This document shows positions 8,533 through 16,194 of a stretch of DNA of 64,000 nucleotides, piece by piece. The notes beneath the pieces are model-generated. The model searched no databases. It saw only the letters and a program-made list of their open reading frames with translations, and had not been told where the DNA came from. Position numbers and translations under genes: made by a program. Source of the stretch: Ralstonia condita (GTDB lineage: Bacteria; Pseudomonadota; Gammaproteobacteria; Burkholderiales; Burkholderiaceae); the NCBI RefSeq assembly GCF_958405655.1, contig NZ_CATYWO010000001.1:992001-1056000 (forward strand). The letters are read 5' to 3'. How positions within the stretch are numbered: position 1 is the stretch's first letter; the number at the start of each line of letters is the position of its first letter.

Positions 8533-9078
8533 TCAGCCGCCGCTGACCGGGATCTTCTTCGGCGCGGCCTGGGCCTCGGCCGTCTTGGGAAGCGTCACGG
8601 TCAGGACGCCATTCTTGAAGCTGGCCTCGATCTTGTCGGCATCGACGCCATCGGGCATCCGGAACGAACGCTCGAACGAGCCGAAATGGCGCTCGTGCAG
8701 GTAGTAGTCCTTCTGCTTTTCTTCCTTCTCTTCCTGCTTTTCGCCCTTGATCGTCAGGCCGCCGTTGGCCAGGTGCACCTCGACGTCCTTCTCGTCCATG
8801 CCGGGCAGATCCGCCTTGATTTCATAAGCGGTATCGCTCTCGACCACATCCACGGCGGGCGCGGAAGTCAAGGCCCATTCGCGCCGCCAGAACGGCTCGA
8901 TATCGAGCGATGCGCGACGGAAGGGGAACAGGTGGAACCCGCGATCGAAGTCATCGAACACGCGCGCCACTTCCTGCCGCAGATTGTCGAATGCGCGCCA
9001 GGGCTGGAGCGAGCCCGGTGGTTTGGTCGAGGGTTCTGCGCCGGTCTTCACCGGCACTTTGGTGTCAGATTCAGCCAT
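8533..9078 (-). CDS. Small heat-shock protein, Hsp20/alpha-crystallin family
   Basis: 181 residues. An N-terminal arm (LRQEVARVFDDFDRGF) precedes an alpha-crystallin domain starting near APAVDVVESDTAYEIKADLPGM, with the Hsp20 signature GVLTVTLPK near the end. The short C-terminal tail has the IPV anchor (KKIPVSGG). It acts as an ATP-independent holdase chaperone in the cytoplasm. The start at 9078 has AGGAG eight bases upstream; the 25 extra in-frame codons would overlap the ftsH stop region. It follows the FtsH gene by 71 bases on the same strand, so chaperone and quality-control protease are probably co-expressed. Confidence 0.95.
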   Translation of the reverse strand: MAESDTKVPVKTGAEPSTKPPGSLQPWRAFDNLRQEVARVFDDFDRGFHLFPFRRASLDIEPFWRREWALTSAPAVDVVESDTAYEIKADLPGMDEKDVEVHLANGGLTIKGEKQEEKEEKQKDYYLHERHFGSFERSFRMPDGVDADKIEASFKNGVLTVTLPKTAEAQAAPKKIPVSGG

Positions 9079-9149
9079 GGTGCGTTCTCCTGTTGAGGTC
9101 CTTGGAGAAACCATTCTGGACGCGCCTGCGAGCGGCACCTTGACAGGCA

Positions 9150-11069
9150 TCAACCCATCGCGGCCGGGGCGCTGGAAGACGGTCCCGGCCCTTGTTTCGG
9201 GGGCGGCAGGGGCGTCACGTTGGCGGCCAGAATCGTGTCGAGATCGTGGCGATCGACCACCTCCTTCTCCAGCAGCAGGTGCGCCAGCGCTTCAAGCCTT
9301 GCGCGCTGGCCTTCCAGCGTGGCCGTGACGCGCACGCTGGCGTCGGTGAGCACCCTGCGCACTTCGCCATCAATCAGTTGTGCCGTGGCTTCGCTGTATT
9401 CCTTGCGCTCGCGCTGTGCCAATCCCGACCCCGCGAGGAGCGGGTTGGGCGCATCCTCATACGTGGCGAGCCCGAGCTGTTCGCTCATGCCGAATTGCGT
9501 GATCATCTGGCGGGCCATGTCGGTGGCGCGCTGCAGGTCATTCTGGGCGCCGGTCGAGACGTCGCGGTACACGATCTGCTCGGCAATGTAGCCACCCAGC
9601 AGCACGTCGAGCCGGTCGAGCAGTTCGCTGCGCTTGAGCAGGTAGCGGTCTTCCGTGGGCGTTTGCTGGGTATAGCCCAGGGCGGCGATCCCACGCGGAA
9701 TGATCGACACCTTCGACACGCGATCGGCCAGCGGGCGGTGTTCGGCGACGATGGCATGACCGGCCTCGTGATAAGCGATCGTTTCCTTCTCTTTCGGGTT
9801 CATCACCCGGTTCTTCTTCTCCAGGCCGCCGACGATCCGGTCCAGTGCTTCATCAAAGTCGGTCATGTCGACGGCGGGTTTGCCCCTGCGCGCGGCCAAC
9901 AGCGCGGCCTCGTTGACGAGGTTGGCCAGGTCGGCCCCGGCGAAGCCCGGCGTGCGCGCCGCGACCTTGCTCAACTCGACATCGGCGCCCAGTGTCACGT
10001 TCTTGGCGTGCACCTTGAGGATCTGCTCGCGACCCTTGAGGTCCGGGCGGTCCAGCGCGATATGGCGGTCGAACCGGCCCGGTCGCAGCAGTGCCGGGTC
10101 AAGTATTTCGGGGCGGTTGGTCGCCGCCATGATGATCACGCCCTTGTTGCTGTCAAAGCCGTCCATCTCGACCAGGAGTTGGTTCAGGGTCTGCTCACGC
10201 TCTTCATTGCCACCGACGAGGCTCAGTGCACGGGTCTTGCCGAGCGCGTCGAGTTCATCGATGAAGATGATGCAGGGCGCCATGTTCTCTGCCTGGCTGA
10301 ACAAGTCGCGCACGCGCGCAGCGCCCACGCCGACGAACATCTCGACGAAGTCGGAGCCGCTCATGCTGAAGAAGGGAACGGCTGCCTCGCCTGCAACCGC
10401 CTTGGCAAGCAGCGTCTTGCCTGTGCCGGGGGCCCCGACGAGCAGCACCCCCTTGGGAATCCGGCCGCCGAGGCGCTGATATCGCATCGGGTCTTTCAGG
10501 AAGCTGACGATCTCGGAGAGTTCTTCCTTGGCTTCGTCGATGCCGGCCACATCGGCAAAGGTGACGCCGGTTTCCTTCTGCATGTAGACCTTGGCCTTGC
10601 TTTTGCCGATCTCCATCAAGCCGCCGGCCGCAGTGCCCACGCGGCGGATGAGTACGCTCCAGATGCCAAAGAAGATCAGCGCCGGTGCCACCCACGAGAT
10701 GACGGTGCTCAACCATTTGTTGTCGGGGCGCCCCGTGAATCGCACGTGTGCTGCCTCCAGATCCTGAACCAGTGCCGGGTCGGTCACGCGCAGCGTCGAG
10801 AACGCCTGTTCAGCCTTGGCGGCGCGGTGTATCTCCTCAGCCTGCGGCTTGGAGAGCAGGGCATCGACACCCGCGGTGGAGAACGTCCCGGTGATGTCCT
10901 GTTCGCCAATCGAAACCGTTGTCACCTTGCCGGCTTTGAGCAGCACCTTGAAATCGCTGTAGGGCAGCGTCTGGAGCTGTTCTGAGAAGAACAGGGATTG
11001 GATGGCAAGGGTGGTCAACATGACCACGATCACATACCAGATCGAGAACTTCCTTTGCTGCGGTTCCAT
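9150..11069 (-). CDS. ftsH: Accessory FtsH-type ATP-dependent zinc metalloprotease
   Basis: 639 residues, full length for FtsH. TM segment 1 is at about residues 10-28, a periplasmic FtsH_ext domain at 32-120, and TM2 at 122-142. The AAA domain has Walker A GAPGTGKT (212-219), Walker B IIFIDE (267-272) and the second region of homology ATNRPEILDPALLRPGRFDR. The M41 peptidase has the zinc motif HEAGH (434-438). It degrades membrane and misfolded proteins as a hexamer. The C-terminus is short and Pro/Ser-rich. Because it sits in a stress cluster next to hsp20 and not in an rlmE-ftsH-folP locus, I take it as a second copy beside the essential FtsH, which is not in this window. Confidence 0.93.
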   Translation of the reverse strand: MEPQQRKFSIWYVIVVMLTTLAIQSLFFSEQLQTLPYSDFKVLLKAGKVTTVSIGEQDITGTFSTAGVDALLSKPQAEEIHRAAKAEQAFSTLRVTDPALVQDLEAAHVRFTGRPDNKWLSTVISWVAPALIFFGIWSVLIRRVGTAAGGLMEIGKSKAKVYMQKETGVTFADVAGIDEAKEELSEIVSFLKDPMRYQRLGGRIPKGVLLVGAPGTGKTLLAKAVAGEAAVPFFSMSGSDFVEMFVGVGAARVRDLFSQAENMAPCIIFIDELDALGKTRALSLVGGNEEREQTLNQLLVEMDGFDSNKGVIIMAATNRPEILDPALLRPGRFDRHIALDRPDLKGREQILKVHAKNVTLGADVELSKVAARTPGFAGADLANLVNEAALLAARRGKPAVDMTDFDEALDRIVGGLEKKNRVMNPKEKETIAYHEAGHAIVAEHRPLADRVSKVSIIPRGIAALGYTQQTPTEDRYLLKRSELLDRLDVLLGGYIAEQIVYRDVSTGAQNDLQRATDMARQMITQFGMSEQLGLATYEDAPNPLLAGSGLAQRERKEYSEATAQLIDGEVRRVLTDASVRVTATLEGQRARLEALAHLLLEKEVVDRHDLDTILAANVTPLPPPKQGPGPSSSAPAAMG

Positions 11070-11418
11070 GTCGTCCTCTACGTGCGATCAGTGGCGCGAC
11101 CACGGTCGGTCCGCTGGCGGGTGGCCTTCCGACGGCGCGTGTGCAGCCGGGACGAATGCGAGCATGGGAAGACTCCTGTCCATCCAAGGCGAATCTTCAT
11201 CTTCGACTGCAACACGTAAAGCGGCTTGATGCCGGTCAACGAGGTGTCACGAGCGCATGCGCAATCGATCACGCCCGGACAGGGCTGCCCGCACAAGGGC
11301 CATCGTGCGCTGGCTTCCTGACATCGATCAGGATGCGGTTGAACTGGCGTTGAGAACGCGCCATTGCTCGGCATAGGATGAAAGCAATGGGTAGCGCCGC
11401 TGCTTCAGGGGAGGCCGA
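11070..11418. other. Divergent promoter region of ftsH and the response regulator
   Basis: This 349-base gap holds no credible gene. It separates ftsH (minus) and the NarL-type regulator (plus). An FNR-like box lies at 11226-11239, and a weaker symmetrical CTGACATCGATCAG at 11318-11331 agrees with the same consensus at most positions. Nothing else was recognised. Confidence 0.5.
11226..11239. promoter_or_regulatory. FNR/CRP-like box in the ftsH/response-regulator gap
   Basis: TTGATGCCGGTCAA has the same half-sites (TTGAT/GTCAA, four-base spacer) as the box at 5151-5164. Read on the minus strand toward ftsH it is TTGAC-N4-ATCAA. It lies about 160 bases upstream of ftsH and 180 upstream of the response-regulator gene. 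Confidence 0.5.
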
Positions 11419-12048
11419 ATGATCAAGGTACTGATTGCGGATGACCACGCCGTGTTTCGTGAGGGCCTGAGGCGCATTCTCAGCGATGCCGACGACATCG
11501 ACGTCGTTGGCGAGGCGACGGACGGTGCGTCAACGATCAAGCTGGCGCGCCGGATCGCTGCGGACGTCCTCGTGCTTGACCTGTCGATGCCTGGGCGCAG
11601 CGGGATCGACCTGATCGCACAGGTTCGCCGGGAAGCGCCGCCGCTCAAGATCCTCATCCTGACCATGCATGCCGAAGACCAATACGCGCTGCGCGCGTTC
11701 CGTGCCGGCGCGGTGGGTTATCTCACCAAGGAAGGCGCGGTGATGGAGCTCGAGCAGGCCATCCGCAAAGCGGCAGCGGGCGGGACGTACATGACCCAGG
11801 CCGTGGCGGAGCTGCTGATCCAGAATCTCGGCGACCCGACCGAACAGCTCCTTCATCAGCGGCTGAGCGATCGGGAGTTCGATGTGTTCCTGCGCCTGTC
11901 GAGGGGCGATTCACTCGCGCAGATCGCGCATGATCTCTGCATCAGCAGGAAGACGGTCAGTACGTACAAGGCACGCATCCTCGAGCGCATGAACCTGCCC
12001 AATGATGCGGCCCTGGTGCGGTATGCGCTCAGCCACGGGCTGCATTGA
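11419..12048 (+). CDS. NarL/FixJ-family response regulator
   Basis: 209 residues. The receiver domain has the acidic pair D8/D9, the phospho-acceptor D54 (VLDLSMPG) and K104 (YLTKEG). A LuxR-type HTH follows (LSDREFDVFLRLSRGDSLAQIAHDLCISRKTVSTYKARILERM). It is a DNA-binding transcription activator or repressor. It ends 17 bases from the stop of a convergent histidine kinase of the matching (HisKA_3) class, so they form a natural two-component pair despite opposite strands. It probably controls the stress cluster around it (inference). GGGAGG lies near the start. Confidence 0.93.
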   Translation: MIKVLIADDHAVFREGLRRILSDADDIDVVGEATDGASTIKLARRIAADVLVLDLSMPGRSGIDLIAQVRREAPPLKILILTMHAEDQYALRAFRAGAVGYLTKEGAVMELEQAIRKAAAGGTYMTQAVAELLIQNLGDPTEQLLHQRLSDREFDVFLRLSRGDSLAQIAHDLCISRKTVSTYKARILERMNLPNDAALVRYALSHGLH

Positions 12049-12065
12049 GCCGCGCCGCGTCCCGC

Positions 12066-13823
12066 CTACGTCGCGTGCGGCTGGGGGCTGGCAGCTGGTG
12101 GCTGCGCTGGTGGCTGTGTAACCGGCCCGAGCGGAATGGTCAGTTCGATGAGCGTTCCGCTCTCGGCCGAAGATTCAATGCGCAGGTTGCCTTGCACCAG
12201 GTAAGCGCGCTCACGCAGGCCCACCAGGCCAAAGGACAGCTCCTTTCGGGGGTGTGCGGGGTCGAAGCCGACGCCGTTGTCGCGCACCGAAAGCACAACG
12301 CCGGACGCGTCATCGGCCAGCCGCACCTGCACGAGCGAGGCACCGGCATGACGAGCCACGTTGGCCAGACATTCCTGCAGGACGCGATACACGGTCGACG
12401 CATAGGGCTCCGGCAGTTCGAGCTGCTCCGGCGTGATCGTCAGTTCGCACTGGATGCGATGACGCCGCTGGAAGGATTGAACGAGCCATCGGCACGCCGG
12501 CGCCAGCCCGAGGTCGTCCAGCATGGACGGCCGCAGGTCCGAGGCGAGCCGCCGCGTCTCGCCGATCATGTTGTCGACGGCTTGCTCCATGAGCTTCAGC
12601 CGCTTGGCGAGGGGCTCGTCTGGCGGCGTGAGCTTGTGCTCCATCATTTGAATGTCTACCTTGAGCGCGGCCAGCGACTGCGCAAGCTGGTCATGCAGCT
12701 CGCGTGAGAGCCTGCGCCGCTCTTCTTCGCGGGCGCGCGAGCTGATCGTCGCCAGTTCACGAAGCTCTTCTCGCGACCGCTCGAGCGCCTGCTCGGTACG
12801 CCTGCGCTCCGCAATTTCCTGGCGCAGCTCTTCGTTGGTGGTGCTGAGCTGCGCGGTGCGCTGCCACACGCGCTGCTCGAGGTGTTCGTTGGCCTCGTTC
12901 AACTGGCGCGTCTTGTCGAGCGCGCGTCGCCGCTCGGCGCTTTCGTTCTCCAGGGCGGTCACGAGCATCGCATACAGGCGGGCGTATTCGATGATCAGCG
13001 CCACGAGCACAAAGCCCGAAGCGATCAGGCCGTAAGCGCGCCCCGCGTAGAAACCGACATCGAACCGGCCATGGTTGAAGACAGTCGAAAGCGCCACATC
13101 GAAGACCGATGCCACCGCCACCACCGTGCACCACAGATGCAGCAGCGAGCGGCGGCGATAGCGCCACAGGATGGCCGCAGACAGCACATTGAGGCCCCAG
13201 ACCACGCTCACGGTTGGAGACATGGCATAGGCGTACCCGTGTCCGCGCATGATTTCCGGCAATGGCGACGCACTGCCCGTGGCCAGTGCCGTCAGCCCCC
13301 ACGTCAGAAGCAGGATGAGGGCAGCGGACCAGAGTACCGGACGAGCAGCGTGCCGCAGGCGTGCCTGCCTCGTGCGTGCGACCTCTTGCAGCAGCGCATA
13401 GCCGATCAGCGCCAGCGGAAACCCTCCGTGCCAGAACATGTAAAGCCACGCCGTGGTTTGCGGTCCGGCCCCGAGCAGCCCCGTGGGGGCGAACAGCCCC
13501 GGAAAGCTGAGCATATGCACCACGGCCATGGTGGCGGTGAAGAAGTACCCCGATGCCAAGATCAGCAGCCCGGGCGAGCGCAGCAGGGTGAACTGGCCGA
13601 TCAGCAATGCCGCCGTGACGAGGTCATTGATGATGATCGCGGACTGATAGACCGGAATGAACCCCCAGATCTGGTGCAGCTGATGTTGCGCGAAGGGCAG
13701 CATGGCCGCAAAGACCACCGCGGAGATCAGGATGAGGATCAACATCAGCCGTTCCTGCCAGGCCCGGGGTGCAACGCTGGACAGGAAGATGCGGGGACTA
13801 TTCGCCGAGTCAGGCAAGATCAA
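12066..13823 (-). CDS. Membrane sensor histidine kinase (MASE4-like sensor, HisKA_3)
   Basis: About 585 residues. Several hydrophobic helices between residues 27 and 290 form an integral-membrane sensor resembling MASE4. A coiled coil (about 290-365) links it to a HisKA_3 dimerisation domain with His377 (RELHDQLAQS), then a HATPase with an N-box (ECLANVARHAG) and G-boxes (DNGVGFDP, FGLVGLRERA). This is the NarX/DegS-type kinase class that pairs with NarL-family regulators. The start is uncertain: no ATG occurs before residue 27. TTG at 13823 or TTG at 13817 (seven bases after GGAG) is likely. The C-terminal tail is rich in Pro and Gln. Confidence 0.88.
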   Translation of the reverse strand: MILPDSANSPRIFLSSVAPRAWQERLMLILILISAVVFAAMLPFAQHQLHQIWGFIPVYQSAIIINDLVTAALLIGQFTLLRSPGLLILASGYFFTATMAVVHMLSFPGLFAPTGLLGAGPQTTAWLYMFWHGGFPLALIGYALLQEVARTRQARLRHAARPVLWSAALILLLTWGLTALATGSASPLPEIMRGHGYAYAMSPTVSVVWGLNVLSAAILWRYRRRSLLHLWCTVVAVASVFDVALSTVFNHGRFDVGFYAGRAYGLIASGFVLVALIIEYARLYAMLVTALENESAERRRALDKTRQLNEANEHLEQRVWQRTAQLSTTNEELRQEIAERRRTEQALERSREELRELATISSRAREEERRRLSRELHDQLAQSLAALKVDIQMMEHKLTPPDEPLAKRLKLMEQAVDNMIGETRRLASDLRPSMLDDLGLAPACRWLVQSFQRRHRIQCELTITPEQLELPEPYASTVYRVLQECLANVARHAGASLVQVRLADDASGVVLSVRDNGVGFDPAHPRKELSFGLVGLRERAYLVQGNLRIESSAESGTLIELTIPLGPVTQPPAQPPAASPQPHAT

Positions 13824-14193
13824 ACTCCGATGGAACGGCGGACGCGCGGCATCCGTCCGGGGCAGGTTTTCCCGATTCTGTTGGGGGCGCTGAGGGGGGA
13901 GCCGGCTGCATAGCGGCTGCTAACGATGTTCTTGTCAGGTTTACCTGACACGCGATCGCATCGGCTGACGCGCATTTCGTCCGAGGCCGCTTACTTGTGT
14001 GGACTCCACCCCTTACGCTGGCCGTGCATTGTTGTTGCACGTGTCCGGATGAGGCACTGCATATACCCCACCATTCGGCGTCAAGCATGCTGCGAAGTCA
14101 AGCGCTTGATTGCTGCCTGGTCAATTCACCGGCTTGCTGCGGACCATTGGCGACTGATGGTGCCCGGTGCGGCCGATGCACAGGAGCCTCTTC
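13824..14193. other. Intergenic region upstream of the sensor kinase
   Basis: No credible gene. It contains the perfect inverted repeat described at 13933-13950 and a 12-base palindrome TCAAGCGCTTGA at 14098-14109. No terminator is visible. Base composition is somewhat less GC-rich than the flanking genes. Confidence 0.4.
13933..13950. promoter_or_regulatory. Perfect 8-2-8 inverted repeat, operator-like
   Basis: TGTCAGGT-TT-ACCTGACA is a perfect dyad with an 18-base span, about 110 bases upstream of the kinase start. The size and symmetry fit a dimeric helix-turn-helix regulator. I cannot name the protein that binds it. There is no T-tract, so a terminator is unlikely. Confidence 0.45.
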
Positions 14194-14478
14194 ATGCCTG
14201 ATCTGATCGAAGCCGCCTATCTGAAGCGATTCTTACGCCTGTCTGCGTGGTACCTGGCCGGCGGCTCCGGTGTGCATGGCGGCGGGGCGCTGCAGGAGCG
14301 CGGGTCTGTGGCGGCGAGGGCCACGACGCGAGGAAGGCGGATCGGGAAACGTTGGGCGGTGGCCCTGCCCAACCATGGCCGGTTGCCGGCCCGGCTCACG
14401 GGCTGTCGGTCGGCGCAGCGGTGTCAGGCGCTGTGTTACCGGAAGCAGCGAGGACTCGCGCAACGAGGTTCCGCATAA
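14194..14478 (+). CDS. Doubtful small ORF or gene remnant
   Basis: An ATG seven bases after AGGAG opens a frame of 94 codons. The first 25 residues (MPDLIEAAYLKRFLRLSAWY and following) look protein-like, but the remainder is Arg/Gly/Ala-rich and reads like non-coding GC-rich DNA. It may be a very short real protein, a decayed gene truncated by a frameshift, or chance. No relative is recognised. Confidence 0.2.
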   Translation: MPDLIEAAYLKRFLRLSAWYLAGGSGVHGGGALQERGSVAARATTRGRRIGKRWAVALPNHGRLPARLTGCRSAQRCQALCYRKQRGLAQRGSA

Positions 14479-14600
14479 GCCCGCGCCGATTGCCCCGCGC
14501 AGGCGCGCACGCCGGAGTCCCGGGCGCGCGCGTGACGCGGTTTTGCGGAAGGGCGCGGGCGAGGCAACCGGGCCAGGTTTTCTCGCACCGCATTGTCACA

Positions 14601-15854
14601 TCAGACGGCGCGCACCCGTGGCGCGCCTGCCTGCACCGATACGGTCGGCTCCACTGCCTGCCGGACCACGTCGCCGATCATCTCAGCGGTGGCCGCCGAG
14701 AGGGTCCACCCCAAGTGCCCGTGCCCCGTGTTGTAGAAGACATTGGCTGCGCGGCCGCGTCCGACACGCGGCATCATGTTGGGCATCATGGGGCGCAGGC
14801 CCGCCCAAGGCACCACACTACGCGTGCTGACTCCCGGGAAGCATTCGCGCACCCAGTCAACCAGCGGGCGGATCCGATCGGCGCGGATGTCGCGGTTGAT
14901 GCCGTTGAACTCCGCCGTGCCGGCCACCCGGAAGCGGTCCGCACCGAGCCGGCTGGTGACGAGCTTGGTCTCGTCGTCGAGCAGACTGACAGTGGGCGCA
15001 CTGGCGCGGCTCTCTTCGTCGGTCAGGTTGACGGTGATGGAGTAGCCCTTGACGGGGTACACATTGACCCGGTCGCCCAGTTGGGCGGCCAGTTCCCGGC
15101 TGGCCACGCCAGCGCACACGACGACGCCGTCGAAACCATGTGTGGCGTTGTTTGCAACCACGGCGGCACGGCGCCCGTCGGTCGTCACGGTGTCGACGTC
15201 CTGGCCGCAGCGGATGTCCACGCCGAGCCGGGCTGCCGCAGCGGCCAGACCCGTGGTGAACTTGTGAATGTCACCGGTGGAGTCGCTTTCGGTGAAGTAG
15301 CCGCCGTAGTAGCGTCCGGCCAGGGTCGGTTCGATGGCGCGCATCTCTTCGGGTGTGACGGCGCGGCGCGGCAATCCGCCGGCAGCCAGCAGGGCCGATA
15401 CGCGTCCGGCATGCTCAAAGCCGGCCTTGTGTCGATAGATGTGCAGGATGCCCTGCTTGCGAAGGTCGAAGTCGATGCCCTCTGCTTCTGCCCAGCCAAA
15501 GAGATGCTCGCGCGCGGCGATGGCCAGGCGCGCGGTCTCGATGGTGTTGGCGCGGTAGCGCGGGATGGCCGCAATGAACTCCGCAAACCAGCTCAGCTTG
15601 TGCCAGGTGGGGCGCGGGTTGAGCAGCAACGGGGCATCGCTGCGCAGCATCCACTTCATGCCTTTGAGCAGCGTGGACCAGTGCGTCCAGACCTCGGCGT
15701 TCGAGGCGGAAAGCTGGCCACCGTTGGCGAACGAGGTCTCCATGGCGGGATAGCGATGGCGCTCGAACAGCGTCACGGCGAATCCGCGGCGCGCAAGGGC
15801 ATATGCGGTGGTCACTCCCGTGATTCCACCGCCAACTACGGCGATTGTCTTCAT
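14601..15854 (-). CDS. DadA-like D-amino acid dehydrogenase (FAD-dependent)
   Basis: 417 residues. An N-terminal dinucleotide-binding motif GGGITG (VVGGGITGVTTAYALARRG) and the DAO/DadA-family blocks SFANGGQLSASNAEVW, KQGILHIY, YPVKGYSIT and NTGHGHLGWTLS identify a small-subunit D-amino acid dehydrogenase, which oxidises D-amino acids to 2-oxo acids and passes electrons to the respiratory chain at the inner membrane. The upstream region carries a tandem glycine riboswitch on the same strand, so expression is likely glycine-controlled; glycine or a related amino acid may be the substrate (inference). It is preceded by the M20 amidohydrolase and transporter genes. No separate terminator was seen after it. 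Confidence 0.9.
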   Translation of the reverse strand: MKTIAVVGGGITGVTTAYALARRGFAVTLFERHRYPAMETSFANGGQLSASNAEVWTHWSTLLKGMKWMLRSDAPLLLNPRPTWHKLSWFAEFIAAIPRYRANTIETARLAIAAREHLFGWAEAEGIDFDLRKQGILHIYRHKAGFEHAGRVSALLAAGGLPRRAVTPEEMRAIEPTLAGRYYGGYFTESDSTGDIHKFTTGLAAAAARLGVDIRCGQDVDTVTTDGRRAAVVANNATHGFDGVVVCAGVASRELAAQLGDRVNVYPVKGYSITVNLTDEESRASAPTVSLLDDETKLVTSRLGADRFRVAGTAEFNGINRDIRADRIRPLVDWVRECFPGVSTRSVVPWAGLRPMMPNMMPRVGRGRAANVFYNTGHGHLGWTLSAATAEMIGDVVRQAVEPTVSVQAGAPRVRAV

Positions 15855-15914
15855 TGTTTCAGGTCTCTTGCGGACGTCAGGATGGGAAGCCCGTGACGCA
15901 CGATGCGCAGCGGG

Positions 15915-16125
15915 CGCCCCCTCTGTCCTTGACCTGAGAGATTCGCAGCGGCCCGCAATCGCGGGCCGTGGCTTGCTCCTTCGGTACCGCCGGCTGACGA
16001 TGAGGCCGGGGTTCTTCAGAGTGTGATGACGGATACCGGTCCGTTTGCCTGAGAGTTTCCGGGGCGGTTGCTCCTTCGGCGCTGCCCGCCTGGCGGTGGG
16101 CAGTCTCTCCCGGTATCGCGGGTAA
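15915..16125 (-). promoter_or_regulatory. Tandem glycine riboswitch upstream of dadA-like gene
   Basis: Two consecutive aptamers read on the minus strand. The first contains GGGAGAGACTG, the core CGCCGAAGGAGCAA and the closing ACTCTCAGGCAAACGGAC. The second has CTCTGAAGAA, TACCGAAGGAGCAA and TCTCTCAGGTCAAGGACAG. These are the conserved elements of the glycine riboswitch (gcvT class), with the short linker typical of the two-aptamer form. It ends about 60 bases before the dadA-like ATG. No strong terminator hairpin separates it from the gene, so it may work at translation level or switch transcription on (inference). Boundaries are approximate. Confidence 0.93.
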
Positions 16126-16194
16126 AACCTTGCAATGTCTGGCCGTCACTATGCAACACAATGCGTGAAATGACCAGAGGGCAATCCCGAAGGG

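Noticed and set aside
9192..10985. 597-codon plus-strand frame
   Set aside because: Antisense shadow of ftsH.
11318..11331. CTGACATCGATCAG as a second FNR box before the response regulator
   Set aside because: It matches only the inner half-site bases; kept as a note in the intergenic entry but not called.
14098..14109. TCAAGCGCTTGA palindrome as an FNR site
   Set aside because: The half-sites are in the inverse order (GTCAA-N4-TTGAT), so it is not an FNR-type box.
14247..15896. 549-codon plus-strand frame
   Set aside because: Antisense shadow of the DadA-like gene and the riboswitch region.
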